5,863 nt of DNA from Anaerolineales bacterium UBA4826 (GCA_002400365.1 DHFK01000148.1:17040-22902), one strand, 5' to 3'. Shown: positions 1 through 5,494, numbered from the stretch's first letter. The notes: generated by a model from the sequence alone, not told the origin. Made by a program: numbers and translations.

Positions 1-1022
1 AGACTTTCCCAATACGCGTCATCAATGGGCGGCGGAGGTGGCACGACGCTGCGAATCTCGGCGCGTTCGCTGCGCGCAGGATCAGAGCCATTGCCGCTCG
101 CGTTGGGCTGACGCAAACTCAGCCGCATCCGCTGCTGACCCGGCTCGATCTCCATCACGCGCACTTGGACCGTTTGACCTTCCTGCAAAAGGTCGCGCGG
201 GTGCGCAAGATCGCCGCCCGCTAATTCGGAAATGTGCAGCAACCCCTCGACGCCGTCCGCCACGCGCACGAACGCGCCGAACGCGACCACGCTCGTTACG
301 ATTCCGCTGAGCCAGTCGCCTGGGCGCACCTTGGACGCGAGTTCTGCCCATGGGTTCGGCTTGAGCCGCTTGAGACTGCACGCGATCCGCTTTTGCTCGC
401 GGTTGACGTCCATCACGTACACCTCGACCGCTTGCCCCGGCGTCAAGATATCGCGCGGGTGCGCCACGTACTGCCACGCCAATTCCGAGACGTGGATGAG
501 TCCTTCGACGCCGCCGAGGTCAATGAACGCGCCAAAGTTGGTGACGTTGCGGACAACGCCGCGGCGCGTTTCGTTCGGTTGGATCGCCGCGAGCAACTGC
601 TCCGCGCGCGCCGCCGGCGGATTGGCGACGCGTTCGGATAGGATCAGCCGATTGCGCGCGCGATCGAACTCGATAACTTTGAGGCGCAGCGTGGTATCGG
701 TATAGCGCGCGAGCGCTTGCGCGCGCTCCTCGTCCGATACCTTGCGCGGGAACGCGCTCAGTTGCGAGGAGGGCACAAAGCCGCGCACATCGCCCAAGTC
801 CACCAACAATCCGCCGCGATTATGTCCGACCACGCGGAGTTCGAGCGTTTCGCCTTGCGCGTAACTCTGCTCCGCGCGCGCCCACCCCGTCGAGGACGGC
901 GGCGGGGGCTCGGCGGATTTTGCCACCGGCGTCGCCGCCGCGTTCTCCGCTGGCGGCGCGGCGAACACCGTGCGCCAGTACCCATCGTCAGGATTTTCTT
1001 CCCAGGGTTTGATTTCAGTCAT
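1..1022 (-). CDS. S1 RNA-binding domain protein (ribosomal protein S1-like), 3' end outside window
   Basis: This reading frame is open from the ATG at 1022 down to base 1, giving 340 complete codons with the C-terminus missing. Three S1-type OB folds are visible. The first, about residues 56-130, is divergent (GGLLVDLGDVRGFVPSSQLS). The second, about 151-218, is canonical (GVVRNVTNFGAFIDLGGVEG, then LIHVSEL). The third, about 236-305, reads GIVTSVVAFGAFVRV, then GLLHISEL. Such domains bind single-stranded RNA; S1 proteins help load mRNA on the 30S subunit, and shorter relatives act in RNA metabolism. The start is fixed by AAGGAG at 1031-1036, eight bases upstream. The N-terminal 50 residues are acidic then Pro/Ala-rich. 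A DDxYW motif occurs near the start (residues 12-16) and again after the third domain (334-338). Because the end is missing, rpsA cannot be separated from another multi-S1 protein. The S1 family call is firm; the role in translation is inferred. Confidence 0.93.
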   Translation of the reverse strand, partial: MTEIKPWEENPDDGYWRTVFAAPPAENAAATPVAKSAEPPPPSSTGWARAEQSYAQGETLELRVVGHNRGGLLVDLGDVRGFVPSSQLSAFPRKVSDEERAQALARYTDTTLRLKVIEFDRARNRLILSERVANPPAARAEQLLAAIQPNETRRGVVRNVTNFGAFIDLGGVEGLIHVSELAWQYVAHPRDILTPGQAVEVYVMDVNREQKRIACSLKRLKPNPWAELASKVRPGDWLSGIVTSVVAFGAFVRVADGVEGLLHISELAGGDLAHPRDLLQEGQTVQVRVMEIEPGQQRMRLSLRQPNASGNGSDPARSERAEIRSVVPPPPPIDDAYWES

Positions 1023-1042
1023 CGAGGACGCTCCTTCCACCC

Positions 1043-1105
1043 AAAAACAAAAATCGGTCCTTCCGCCTTCGCGGGCCTGTCACCCGCGCGAGGGGAACAA
1101 CCGAT
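1043..1105 (-). terminator. Intrinsic-terminator-like hairpin in the S1 gene leader (candidate attenuator)
   Basis: Read on the minus strand, ATCGGT (1105-1100) pairs with ACCGAT (1058-1053). A partly paired middle follows, and an inner CGCGGG/CCCGCG stem (1088-1083 with 1075-1070) closes a 7-base loop. The hairpin runs straight into TTTTTGTTTTT (1053-1043), the form of a Rho-independent terminator in the direction of the S1 gene. It lies downstream of the S1 promoter and only seven bases before its AAGGAG, so it would control that gene and does not end another one. No T-box sequence or known riboswitch core was recognised. The structure is seen in the sequence; attenuation is inferred. Confidence 0.6.
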
Positions 1106-1172
1106 CTCCAACCATCAACTAATACACCAATGACGACGACACACCCGCGCGGCTCTCAACGAATCCAACGGC

Positions 1173-1202
1173 ATTATAAGCGGAATGGCGCGGATTTGTC
1201 AA
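1173..1202 (-). promoter_or_regulatory. Sigma-70 promoter of the S1-domain gene
   Basis: On the minus strand, TTGACA (1202-1197) and TATAAT (1178-1173) are both perfect consensus hexamers separated by 18 bases. Transcription would begin near 1166, giving a leader of roughly 145 bases before the ATG at 1022, long enough to hold the terminator-like hairpin. Confidence 0.85.
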
Positions 1203-1205
1203 ACG

Positions 1206-1227
1206 GCAACTCGGCACGCAACTCGGC
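1206..1227. repeat. Two 10-bp direct repeats between the divergent promoters
   Basis: GCAACTCGGC occurs at 1206-1215 and again at 1218-1227, a 12-base step. The pair fills the gap between the two divergent -35 elements (1197-1202 and 1231-1236). That is a natural place for an activator or repressor to act on both promoters. The function is inferred from position only. Confidence 0.5.
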
Positions 1228-1230
1228 GGC

Positions 1231-1259
1231 TTGTCTTCCCTGCTGGGCTGTGCTATAAT
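1231..1259 (+). promoter_or_regulatory. Extended -10 promoter of the lipoprotein gene
   Basis: TTGTCT (1231-1236, four of six consensus bases) is followed after 17 bases by a perfect TATAAT (1254-1259). A TG dinucleotide at 1251-1252 adds the extended -10 element. Transcription should start near 1266, just before the GGAGG at 1269-1273. This rules out the in-frame ATG at 1231, which lies within the promoter. Confidence 0.82.
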
Positions 1260-1268
1260 GGCGTTGTT

Positions 1269-1273
1269 GGAGG
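1269..1273 (+). promoter_or_regulatory. Ribosome binding site that fixes the lipoprotein start
   Basis: GGAGG lies eight bases before the ATG at 1282. It selects this start over the in-frame ATG codons at 1231 and 1258. The resulting N-terminus is a clean lipoprotein signal. Confidence 0.85.
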
Positions 1274-1281
1274 ACAAACCG

Positions 1282-1701
1282 ATGCGGCGTATCTCATTGA
1301 CTCTATTACTTTTGGCACTCGCCGTCGTTGCTGCAGGGTGTGATATATTTTCGTCGGAGCAACCAACGGACCAATCTCAGCCGCCCGCACAGCCAGCGGC
1401 ACCGGTCACCGGCGGACAATCCACCGTGTTGCCGCCGGCGGGAGCATGTCAATCGCGCCTCTGGGGCAAACTTGTATTTGCCAGCGGGCAGCCCAAACCG
1501 AACACCCAGGTGGATATTGTCAGCAGCACCTTTAGAGCCAAGACGACGGCGGACGCGAACGGTCTCTATGGCTTTGCCGGTTTGTGCGCCGGCGAGTATT
1601 CTATTTCTGTTACGCCGCCCGGCGGGCAGCCGCAGCCGGCGCCCAACAAAGTCGCGCTGGACGGCTCCAAGCAGGTCAAGGTGGATTTGCAGGTCAAGTA
1701 A
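1282..1701 (+). CDS. Secreted lipoprotein with carboxypeptidase-regulatory-like domain
   Basis: The product is 139 residues. It begins with two arginines, a hydrophobic stretch (about residues 5-17) and a lipobox VAAGC, so Cys20 should be lipidated and the protein held at the outer face of a membrane. A flexible Pro/Gln/Ser/Thr-rich spacer (about 24-53) follows. The remainder, about 57-139, looks like a small CarboxypepD_reg/CnaB-type beta sandwich: LWGKLVFASGQPKPNTQVDI, then TTADANGLYGFAGLCAGEYS, a signature strand-turn-strand pattern ending in a GEYSISV edge strand. Cys56 and Cys102 could form a disulfide. No catalytic residues are seen, so a structural or binding role is likely. It has its own promoter and lies 313 bases before a larger secreted protein with related domains. 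No terminator directly follows it. The lipoprotein call is strong; the specific function is unknown. Confidence 0.88.
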   Translation: MRRISLTLLLLALAVVAAGCDIFSSEQPTDQSQPPAQPAAPVTGGQSTVLPPAGACQSRLWGKLVFASGQPKPNTQVDIVSSTFRAKTTADANGLYGFAGLCAGEYSISVTPPGGQPQPAPNKVALDGSKQVKVDLQVK

Positions 1702-1769
1702 CGAGGAGCACCAGGTACTTTATCGGCAAATCTGTGGCTTTGCCCGCAAAACGGGGGACGAGAGTACTA

Positions 1770-1798
1770 TTGCATCGCCAGTTCTTATGTGGTATGAT
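1770..1798 (+). promoter_or_regulatory. Candidate promoter for the large secreted protein
   Basis: TATGAT at 1793-1798 is preceded by TGG (an extended -10 element). After a 17-base spacer lies TTGCAT at 1770-1775, a weak -35 matching three of six bases. A start near 1805 would give a leader of about 210 bases containing the terminator at 1946-1982. Weaker than the two promoters at 1173-1202 and 1231-1259. Confidence 0.42.
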
Positions 1799-1858
1799 GT
1801 GTGTGCGCTAGTCACAAGAAAGACCCAACGATTCTACGCGCAATGCACCATCTTGGAC

Positions 1859-1949
1859 GAGCGGATGCGATGAAACCTGATCGAGATCACCGCCCTTTTG
1901 TTGCTGTGATGTGGACGCCCAGTGATCAGGCGGAGCGAATGGCGTAACC
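1859..1949 (+). promoter_or_regulatory. Leader block with mutually exclusive stem pairings (riboswitch-like, class unknown)
   Basis: CCTGATC (1876-1882) is the exact complement of GATCAGG (1924-1930). GATCAC (1885-1890) is the exact complement of GTGATC (1922-1927), which shares bases with that partner. ATCAC (1886-1890) also matches GTGAT at 1906-1910, and CCGCC (1890-1894) matches GGCGG (1929-1933). These pairings cannot all coexist. An imperfect direct repeat (1859-1877 and 1933-1949) frames the block, and its second copy enters the 5' arm of the terminator. No known riboswitch core was recognised. The switch function is inferred. Confidence 0.35.
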
Positions 1950-1982
1950 GACCGAAAGTACGTTTGGTCGGTTTTTCTTTTT
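1946..1982 (+). terminator. Rho-independent terminator directly before the large gene's RBS
   Basis: AACCGACC (1946-1953) pairs perfectly with GGTCGGTT (1966-1973). The stem can extend by about three pairs into the 12-base loop. The run from 1972 to 1982 is TTTTTCTTTTT. This is a textbook intrinsic terminator. It could end the lipoprotein transcript, but only 18 bases separate it from AAGGAG at 2001, too little for another promoter. Expression of the large gene must therefore pass through it. Confidence 0.88.
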
Positions 1983-2000
1983 CCCGGGGGGAAGAGCATC

Positions 2001-2006
2001 AAGGAG
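2001..2006 (+). promoter_or_regulatory. Ribosome binding site of the large secreted protein
   Basis: AAGGAG stands eight bases before the first of two consecutive ATG codons (2015 and 2018). It rejects the upstream in-frame GTG at 1922, whose extension would be translated from the terminator and has no signal-peptide character. Confidence 0.88.
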
Positions 2007-2014
2007 CGTTTACT

Positions 2015-5000
2015 ATGATGAATCATACGATTCGATCAGTGGACCTACTCCGACGATTAGGCATCGTCGGCGTTTTCGCGTTTATCGCTGTTCTCGGCGG
2101 ATGGGCTCCGACGCAGGCGAACGCTCGCGATGATCGCCTTCCCAGCACAAATTCCCCTCAAGCGATAACTCCGCCGCACATCGAGACAGGCAAGGATGCG
2201 ACCGCGCTGCAGCAATGCCAGACTGCCCAGGTACGCTTGTTCGTCAAAGGCGCGGGCGATCCGTACGTCCAACACTTGCCGCTCGACGTGATGTTGACCA
2301 TTGACCGTTCGAGCACGATGTATCAGTTCGGCGCCAACCCCATCAACAGCGCCAAAGCGGCGGCGAAACTGTTGGTGGATCAACTCGATCCAACCCGCGA
2401 TCGCGTGGGCTTGGTTTCCTTCGCGCCGGTCCCCACCCTGAACGTGGGGCTGACCAGCGACTTGGCCAGCGTCAAGATCGCGATTGACGGCTTGACGATG
2501 GACGTCGGCACGAATCTCGGCGGCGGCGTCAAGACCGCGCAAGCCGAAATCGCCACACACGGACGACCGAACGCGGTCAAAGTCATGGTGGTGCTGACGG
2601 ACGGCGTCGCTCATCAATCCAGTACTGGCGGATCGTGTGAGCCGTTCCCGACGACTCCGACCGCATGCACGCAAGATGCGATTGACCAGGCGGCTATCGC
2701 CAAAGCGGCAGGCACGATCATTTTCACGATTGGATTGAACCTGGACGGCATGAACCAAGAACAACCGGGCGCCGGCACGTTAGCGCGCCAGGTCTTGAAG
2801 ACCATGGCGTCAGGTCCCGGTTTCTATTACGAATCGCCAACCCCCAATCAGTTGAACGGAATCTTTAGCGCGATCGGCACTCAAATCACGACCATCGCCG
2901 GCAGCAACGTCGTCGTCACCGATATTCTGCCGTCGAGCGTGCATTACATTGACGGTTCGGCGGTGCCAGCGCCAACCAGCGTCAACGGGCAGACGTTGAC
3001 CTGGAACCTGGGCATCCTTTCGATCAACGACACGCGTACGATCATGTTCAATGTGTACCTGAACCCGGCGACGCCGAACCAGTTGGTGGACGTGTACCCT
3101 GACTCGCGTGTTACCTATACAAACTACCTGGGCAAGCCGGCTTCGGTACCTTTCCCAGAGACACATATCTCGTCAGTAACGCTGTGTCCAACGGCGACGC
3201 CCACCCAGACCAAGACCCCGCTGCCGCCGACGCGTACGCCGACCAGCACGCCAACCAATACGCCCCTACCGCCGACGGCGACGCCGACGAACACACCCGT
3301 CCCACCGACCGCGACACCGACGCATACATCGGTCCCGCGGGGTTGCATTGTCGGAACCAAGACCGATAACAATGGCGTGTTGCTGAGCGGTTGGCAAATC
3401 TTTCTCGGTTGGGTTGAGAACGGCCAAGCGCGAAACCAGATCGCCTATACCGACAGCAACGGCGCCTATCGCTTTGACAATTTGACGCCGGGGTTGTCGT
3501 ATCAGGTGAGCGAGAATACGCAGGGGTGGACGCCGCTCTTGCCCTCGTCGCAGAATATCCCGGTGTTGCAATCCGGTCCGGCGTGCGCGACCGTACCGTT
3601 CCAGAATCAGCCGCCCAGCACCGCAACCCCGACGCCGACCAACACGCCAGCCGTGCCCACCAATACGCCGACGAACACACCCGTCCCACCGACCGCGACG
3701 CCGACGAACACGCCGATTCCGCCGGGCTGCATCCTCGGCACGAAGACGGATCACAATGGTACGCCGTTGAGCGGTTGGCAAATCTTTCTCGGTTGGGTCG
3801 AGAATGGCCAAGCGCGGTACAGGACCATTTATACCGATCGGTCGGGCGTTTATCGCTTTGACAGTCTGACGCCGGGCTTGTCGTATCAAGTGAGCGAAAA
3901 TACGCAAGGGTGGACGCCGCTCTTGCCCTCGTCGCAGAATGTCCCGATGCTGCAACCCGGTCCGGCGTGCGCGTTCGTGCCATTCCAAAATCAGCCGCCC
4001 AGCACCGTGACCCCGACGCCGACCAACACGCCGGTTCCGCCGACGGCGACGCCAACGCGGACCCAAACGCCGGCGCAAGCGCCGACGATCGTCTCGCCTA
4101 CCCCGACCAACACGCCGACGTCGCTCGGCTGTCTGTCAGGGACGATCCGCGACCTCAACGGCTCCTTCTTGCCGGGTTGGACCCTTAATCTGACTTGGAC
4201 GGATCCGGTATTGGGTCCGCAGCAGATGACGACGGTGACGGATGCGCATGGATCGTTCCAGTTTACCAACTTGAAAGTCGGTTTGACCTACACGATTACC
4301 GAAGTGCTGCAAAGAGGTTGGATCAATGTCCTGCCGACCTCTTGGACAATCACCGTGTCGCCGGGCTTGCCCTGCACGAACGTGATCTTTGTGAATCGGC
4401 GGCCCGCGCCCGCGCCGACGTTGACCAAGACGCCCGCGCCCGCGCCGCCGATCTCGATCCCGGTCCAAGAGCCCAAGGGCTTGGCGTCCGACACAACGCG
4501 CAACCGCTTGTATGTGACTAGCCGCAATACGAACTCGGTTCTCGTCTGGGACGAAATCGCGCAGCGCACCCTGACCACCATTCCGGTCGGACAAAAGCCG
4601 TGGGGCGTGGGGGTCGTGAACAATCGTGTGTTCGTGGGGAACAGCAATAGCGCGTCGGTCTCGGTGATTGACGCCACGCGTATGGCGAAGATGACGGACA
4701 TTCGATTGAACGGTGTCTGCGATGGCGGTCCAACGAATCTCGCAGTGAATCCGAACAACAATCGCGTGTACGTGGCGCTCTATGGCATGGGACGCGTGGC
4801 GGTAATAGATGCGACGAGCAACACGCTAGTGGACTGCGTCCCGACCGCCGGCGGCACCACCGGCGTGGCGGTCAACCCATTGCTCAACCAAATGTACGTG
4901 TCGAACCGCGACGCCAAGAACCTGCAAGTCTTTGACATCAGCGCTGTGCCGGCGCGGTTGATCTGGACCGAGCCGTTGGGAGGCGTGCCTTACTTTGTGC

Positions 5001-5380
5001 AGGCAAACCTCAGCACGAGCGAAGTGTACGTGACGGTCGCGTACGACGCCGGCGATTATCTGAACGCGAACAACCTGCAGGCATACAGCGCGAGCGACGT
5101 CGGGCTGTCCCTCTCCGTCGCGACGATCATCGGCAACACGTACGATGGCGGATTCCTGTGGGTCAGTCAGGCAAGCGGCGCGCTGTACATCGCGGCGACG
5201 GCGGACAACAAACTCCAGATCATGGATCTAACGTCGTTCTCGATCGTGCAGACGATCCCGATGCCCGACCCCTTTGGCATCACGGAGAATCGCGGGTTGA
5301 GCCGGATGTACATCGGCAACCGCGGCATCAACTCGATTGACATCGAACGCGATGATCTAGGCGGCGCGCCGCCGCCCTAG
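2015..5380 (+). CDS. Large secreted VWA / Ig-like / B-domain / beta-propeller protein, probable surface adhesin
   Basis: The 1121-residue product starts with a signal peptide (hydrophobic about 15-30, likely cleavage after ANA at 37). A von Willebrand factor A domain spans about 89-290. Its metal site (MIDAS) is complete: Asp97, Ser99 and Thr101 in DRSST, Thr166 in VGTN and Asp196 in LTDG. Thr101 replaces the usual Ser. An Ig-like DUF11-type domain (about 293-391) follows. Three B-type beta sandwiches (443-535, 571-663, 705-797) sit on Thr/Pro linkers (392-441, 532-569, 660-703). A seven-blade YVTN-type beta-propeller fills about 815-1113. VWA domains bind ligands through a metal ion, and propellers bind proteins or glycans, so adhesion or matrix binding is the likely role. 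No LPXTG motif, C-terminal membrane segment or sorting domain is seen, so surface retention is unexplained. All 12 cysteines lie after the signal peptide. The partner and the regulation are not known. Confidence 0.9.
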   Translation: MMNHTIRSVDLLRRLGIVGVFAFIAVLGGWAPTQANARDDRLPSTNSPQAITPPHIETGKDATALQQCQTAQVRLFVKGAGDPYVQHLPLDVMLTIDRSSTMYQFGANPINSAKAAAKLLVDQLDPTRDRVGLVSFAPVPTLNVGLTSDLASVKIAIDGLTMDVGTNLGGGVKTAQAEIATHGRPNAVKVMVVLTDGVAHQSSTGGSCEPFPTTPTACTQDAIDQAAIAKAAGTIIFTIGLNLDGMNQEQPGAGTLARQVLKTMASGPGFYYESPTPNQLNGIFSAIGTQITTIAGSNVVVTDILPSSVHYIDGSAVPAPTSVNGQTLTWNLGILSINDTRTIMFNVYLNPATPNQLVDVYPDSRVTYTNYLGKPASVPFPETHISSVTLCPTATPTQTKTPLPPTRTPTSTPTNTPLPPTATPTNTPVPPTATPTHTSVPRGCIVGTKTDNNGVLLSGWQIFLGWVENGQARNQIAYTDSNGAYRFDNLTPGLSYQVSENTQGWTPLLPSSQNIPVLQSGPACATVPFQNQPPSTATPTPTNTPAVPTNTPTNTPVPPTATPTNTPIPPGCILGTKTDHNGTPLSGWQIFLGWVENGQARYRTIYTDRSGVYRFDSLTPGLSYQVSENTQGWTPLLPSSQNVPMLQPGPACAFVPFQNQPPSTVTPTPTNTPVPPTATPTRTQTPAQAPTIVSPTPTNTPTSLGCLSGTIRDLNGSFLPGWTLNLTWTDPVLGPQQMTTVTDAHGSFQFTNLKVGLTYTITEVLQRGWINVLPTSWTITVSPGLPCTNVIFVNRRPAPAPTLTKTPAPAPPISIPVQEPKGLASDTTRNRLYVTSRNTNSVLVWDEIAQRTLTTIPVGQKPWGVGVVNNRVFVGNSNSASVSVIDATRMAKMTDIRLNGVCDGGPTNLAVNPNNNRVYVALYGMGRVAVIDATSNTLVDCVPTAGGTTGVAVNPLLNQMYVSNRDAKNLQVFDISAVPARLIWTEPLGGVPYFVQANLSTSEVYVTVAYDAGDYLNANNLQAYSASDVGLSLSVATIIGNTYDGGFLWVSQASGALYIAATADNKLQIMDLTSFSIVQTIPMPDPFGITENRGLSRMYIGNRGINSIDIERDDLGGAPPP
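3188..3337 (+). repeat. Thr/Pro linker 1 of the large protein (low-complexity coding repeat)
   Basis: This encodes residues 392-441, degenerate copies of PTATPTNTP built from ACG, CCG and ACC codons. Such extended spacers are common in secreted Chloroflexota proteins and hold domains apart. Similar tracts encode residues 532-569 (3608-3721), 660-703 (3992-4123) and a shorter Ala/Pro tract at 796-813 (4400-4453). Their DNA similarity offers sites for recombination. Confidence 0.85.
3287..4032 (+). repeat. In-frame 384-bp tandem duplication (linker plus B domain)
   Basis: Bases 3287-3648 align without gaps to 3671-4032 at a constant offset of 384 (128 codons). The first 29 bases of each copy are identical, as is a 30-base stretch encoding SGWQIFLGW. 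At the protein level, residues 443-535 and 571-663 match at 77 of 93 positions. The third B domain (705-797) has the same plan but is much more divergent. The first two copies therefore arose by a later duplication of linker and domain together. Confidence 0.9.
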
Positions 5381-5389
5381 CGCAATATC

Positions 5390-5422
5390 AGCCACCAGGT
5401 TTCGTTGAGAAACCTGGTGGCT
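5390..5422. terminator. Perfect 14-bp palindrome after the large gene, probable terminator without U-tract
   Basis: AGCCACCAGGTTTC (5390-5403) is exactly complementary to GAAACCTGGTGGCT (5409-5422) around the loop GTTGA. It begins ten bases after the stop codon and would form a very stable hairpin. No T-run follows on either strand, so it is not a textbook intrinsic terminator. It may stop transcription by stability alone, protect the mRNA 3' end, or be one copy of a dispersed palindrome family. Bases 5423-5494 hold no other clear signal. Confidence 0.6.
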
Positions 5423-5494
5423 GCAACGCCCAATGACCCGCTGCCTGCCGACAGGGCAGTTGGAAAAACGCCGGCACGTCAACGCATCTGGTTG

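Larger units (their letters stand above)
1702..2014 (+). other. Gene-free leader region upstream of the large secreted protein
   Basis: No convincing gene is seen on either strand in these 313 bases. A GGCAAA/TTTGCC hairpin (1725-1730 with 1739-1744, 8-base loop) and a small CCCG/CGGG hairpin (1743-1746 with 1752-1755) share bases and follow the lipoprotein stop; neither has a U-tract. Further on are a candidate promoter (1770-1798), a block with competing stems (1859-1949), an intrinsic terminator (1946-1982) and AAGGAG at 2001-2006. Together these look like a regulated 5' leader of about 210 bases. Confidence 0.55.

Noticed and set aside
82..705. Open frames of 131-157 codons on both strands within the S1 region
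   Set aside because: The S1 frame through 1-1022 gives three recognisable domains. The others are Arg/Ala-rich products of GC-rich sequence without RBS or domains.
1023..1170. T-box leader for the S1 gene
   Set aside because: The hairpin and U-tract resemble a T-box terminator, but no TGGNACCGCG T-box sequence or specifier stem was seen and the leader is short.
1231..1281. Upstream start of the lipoprotein at 1231
   Set aside because: That codon lies on the promoter, before the predicted transcription start, and would bury the lipoprotein signal.
1721..1860. Cyclic-di-GMP (GEMM) riboswitch, attractive before an adhesin gene
   Set aside because: GGCAAA and CGCAAAA occur near 1725-1751, but the conserved GGACGCAAAGCC segment and receptor arrangement are not found, and the segment lies before the candidate promoter.
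1871..1900. TPP riboswitch, suggested by AAACCTGATC
   Set aside because: The fragment recalls the thi-box AACCTGATCTGG, but the upstream CTGAGA element and the following conserved core are absent, and the downstream gene has no link with thiamine.
1808..2026. A 72-codon minus-strand frame in the leader
   Set aside because: It runs backwards through the terminator and RBS of the large gene, has no ribosome binding site of its own and shows no domain or composition typical of a protein.
3111..4078. Long minus-strand open frames (314 and 270 codons) opposite the B domains
   Set aside because: They overlap the Thr/Pro-coding repeats, whose codon periodicity keeps other frames open. The translations are Arg/Ser-rich low complexity with no domain, and the plus-strand gene is clearly real.
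3188..4123. CRISPR array or non-coding satellite in the repeated stretch
   Set aside because: The repeats are degenerate, in frame, made of Thr/Pro codons and sit between folded domains. There is no constant repeat with unique spacers.
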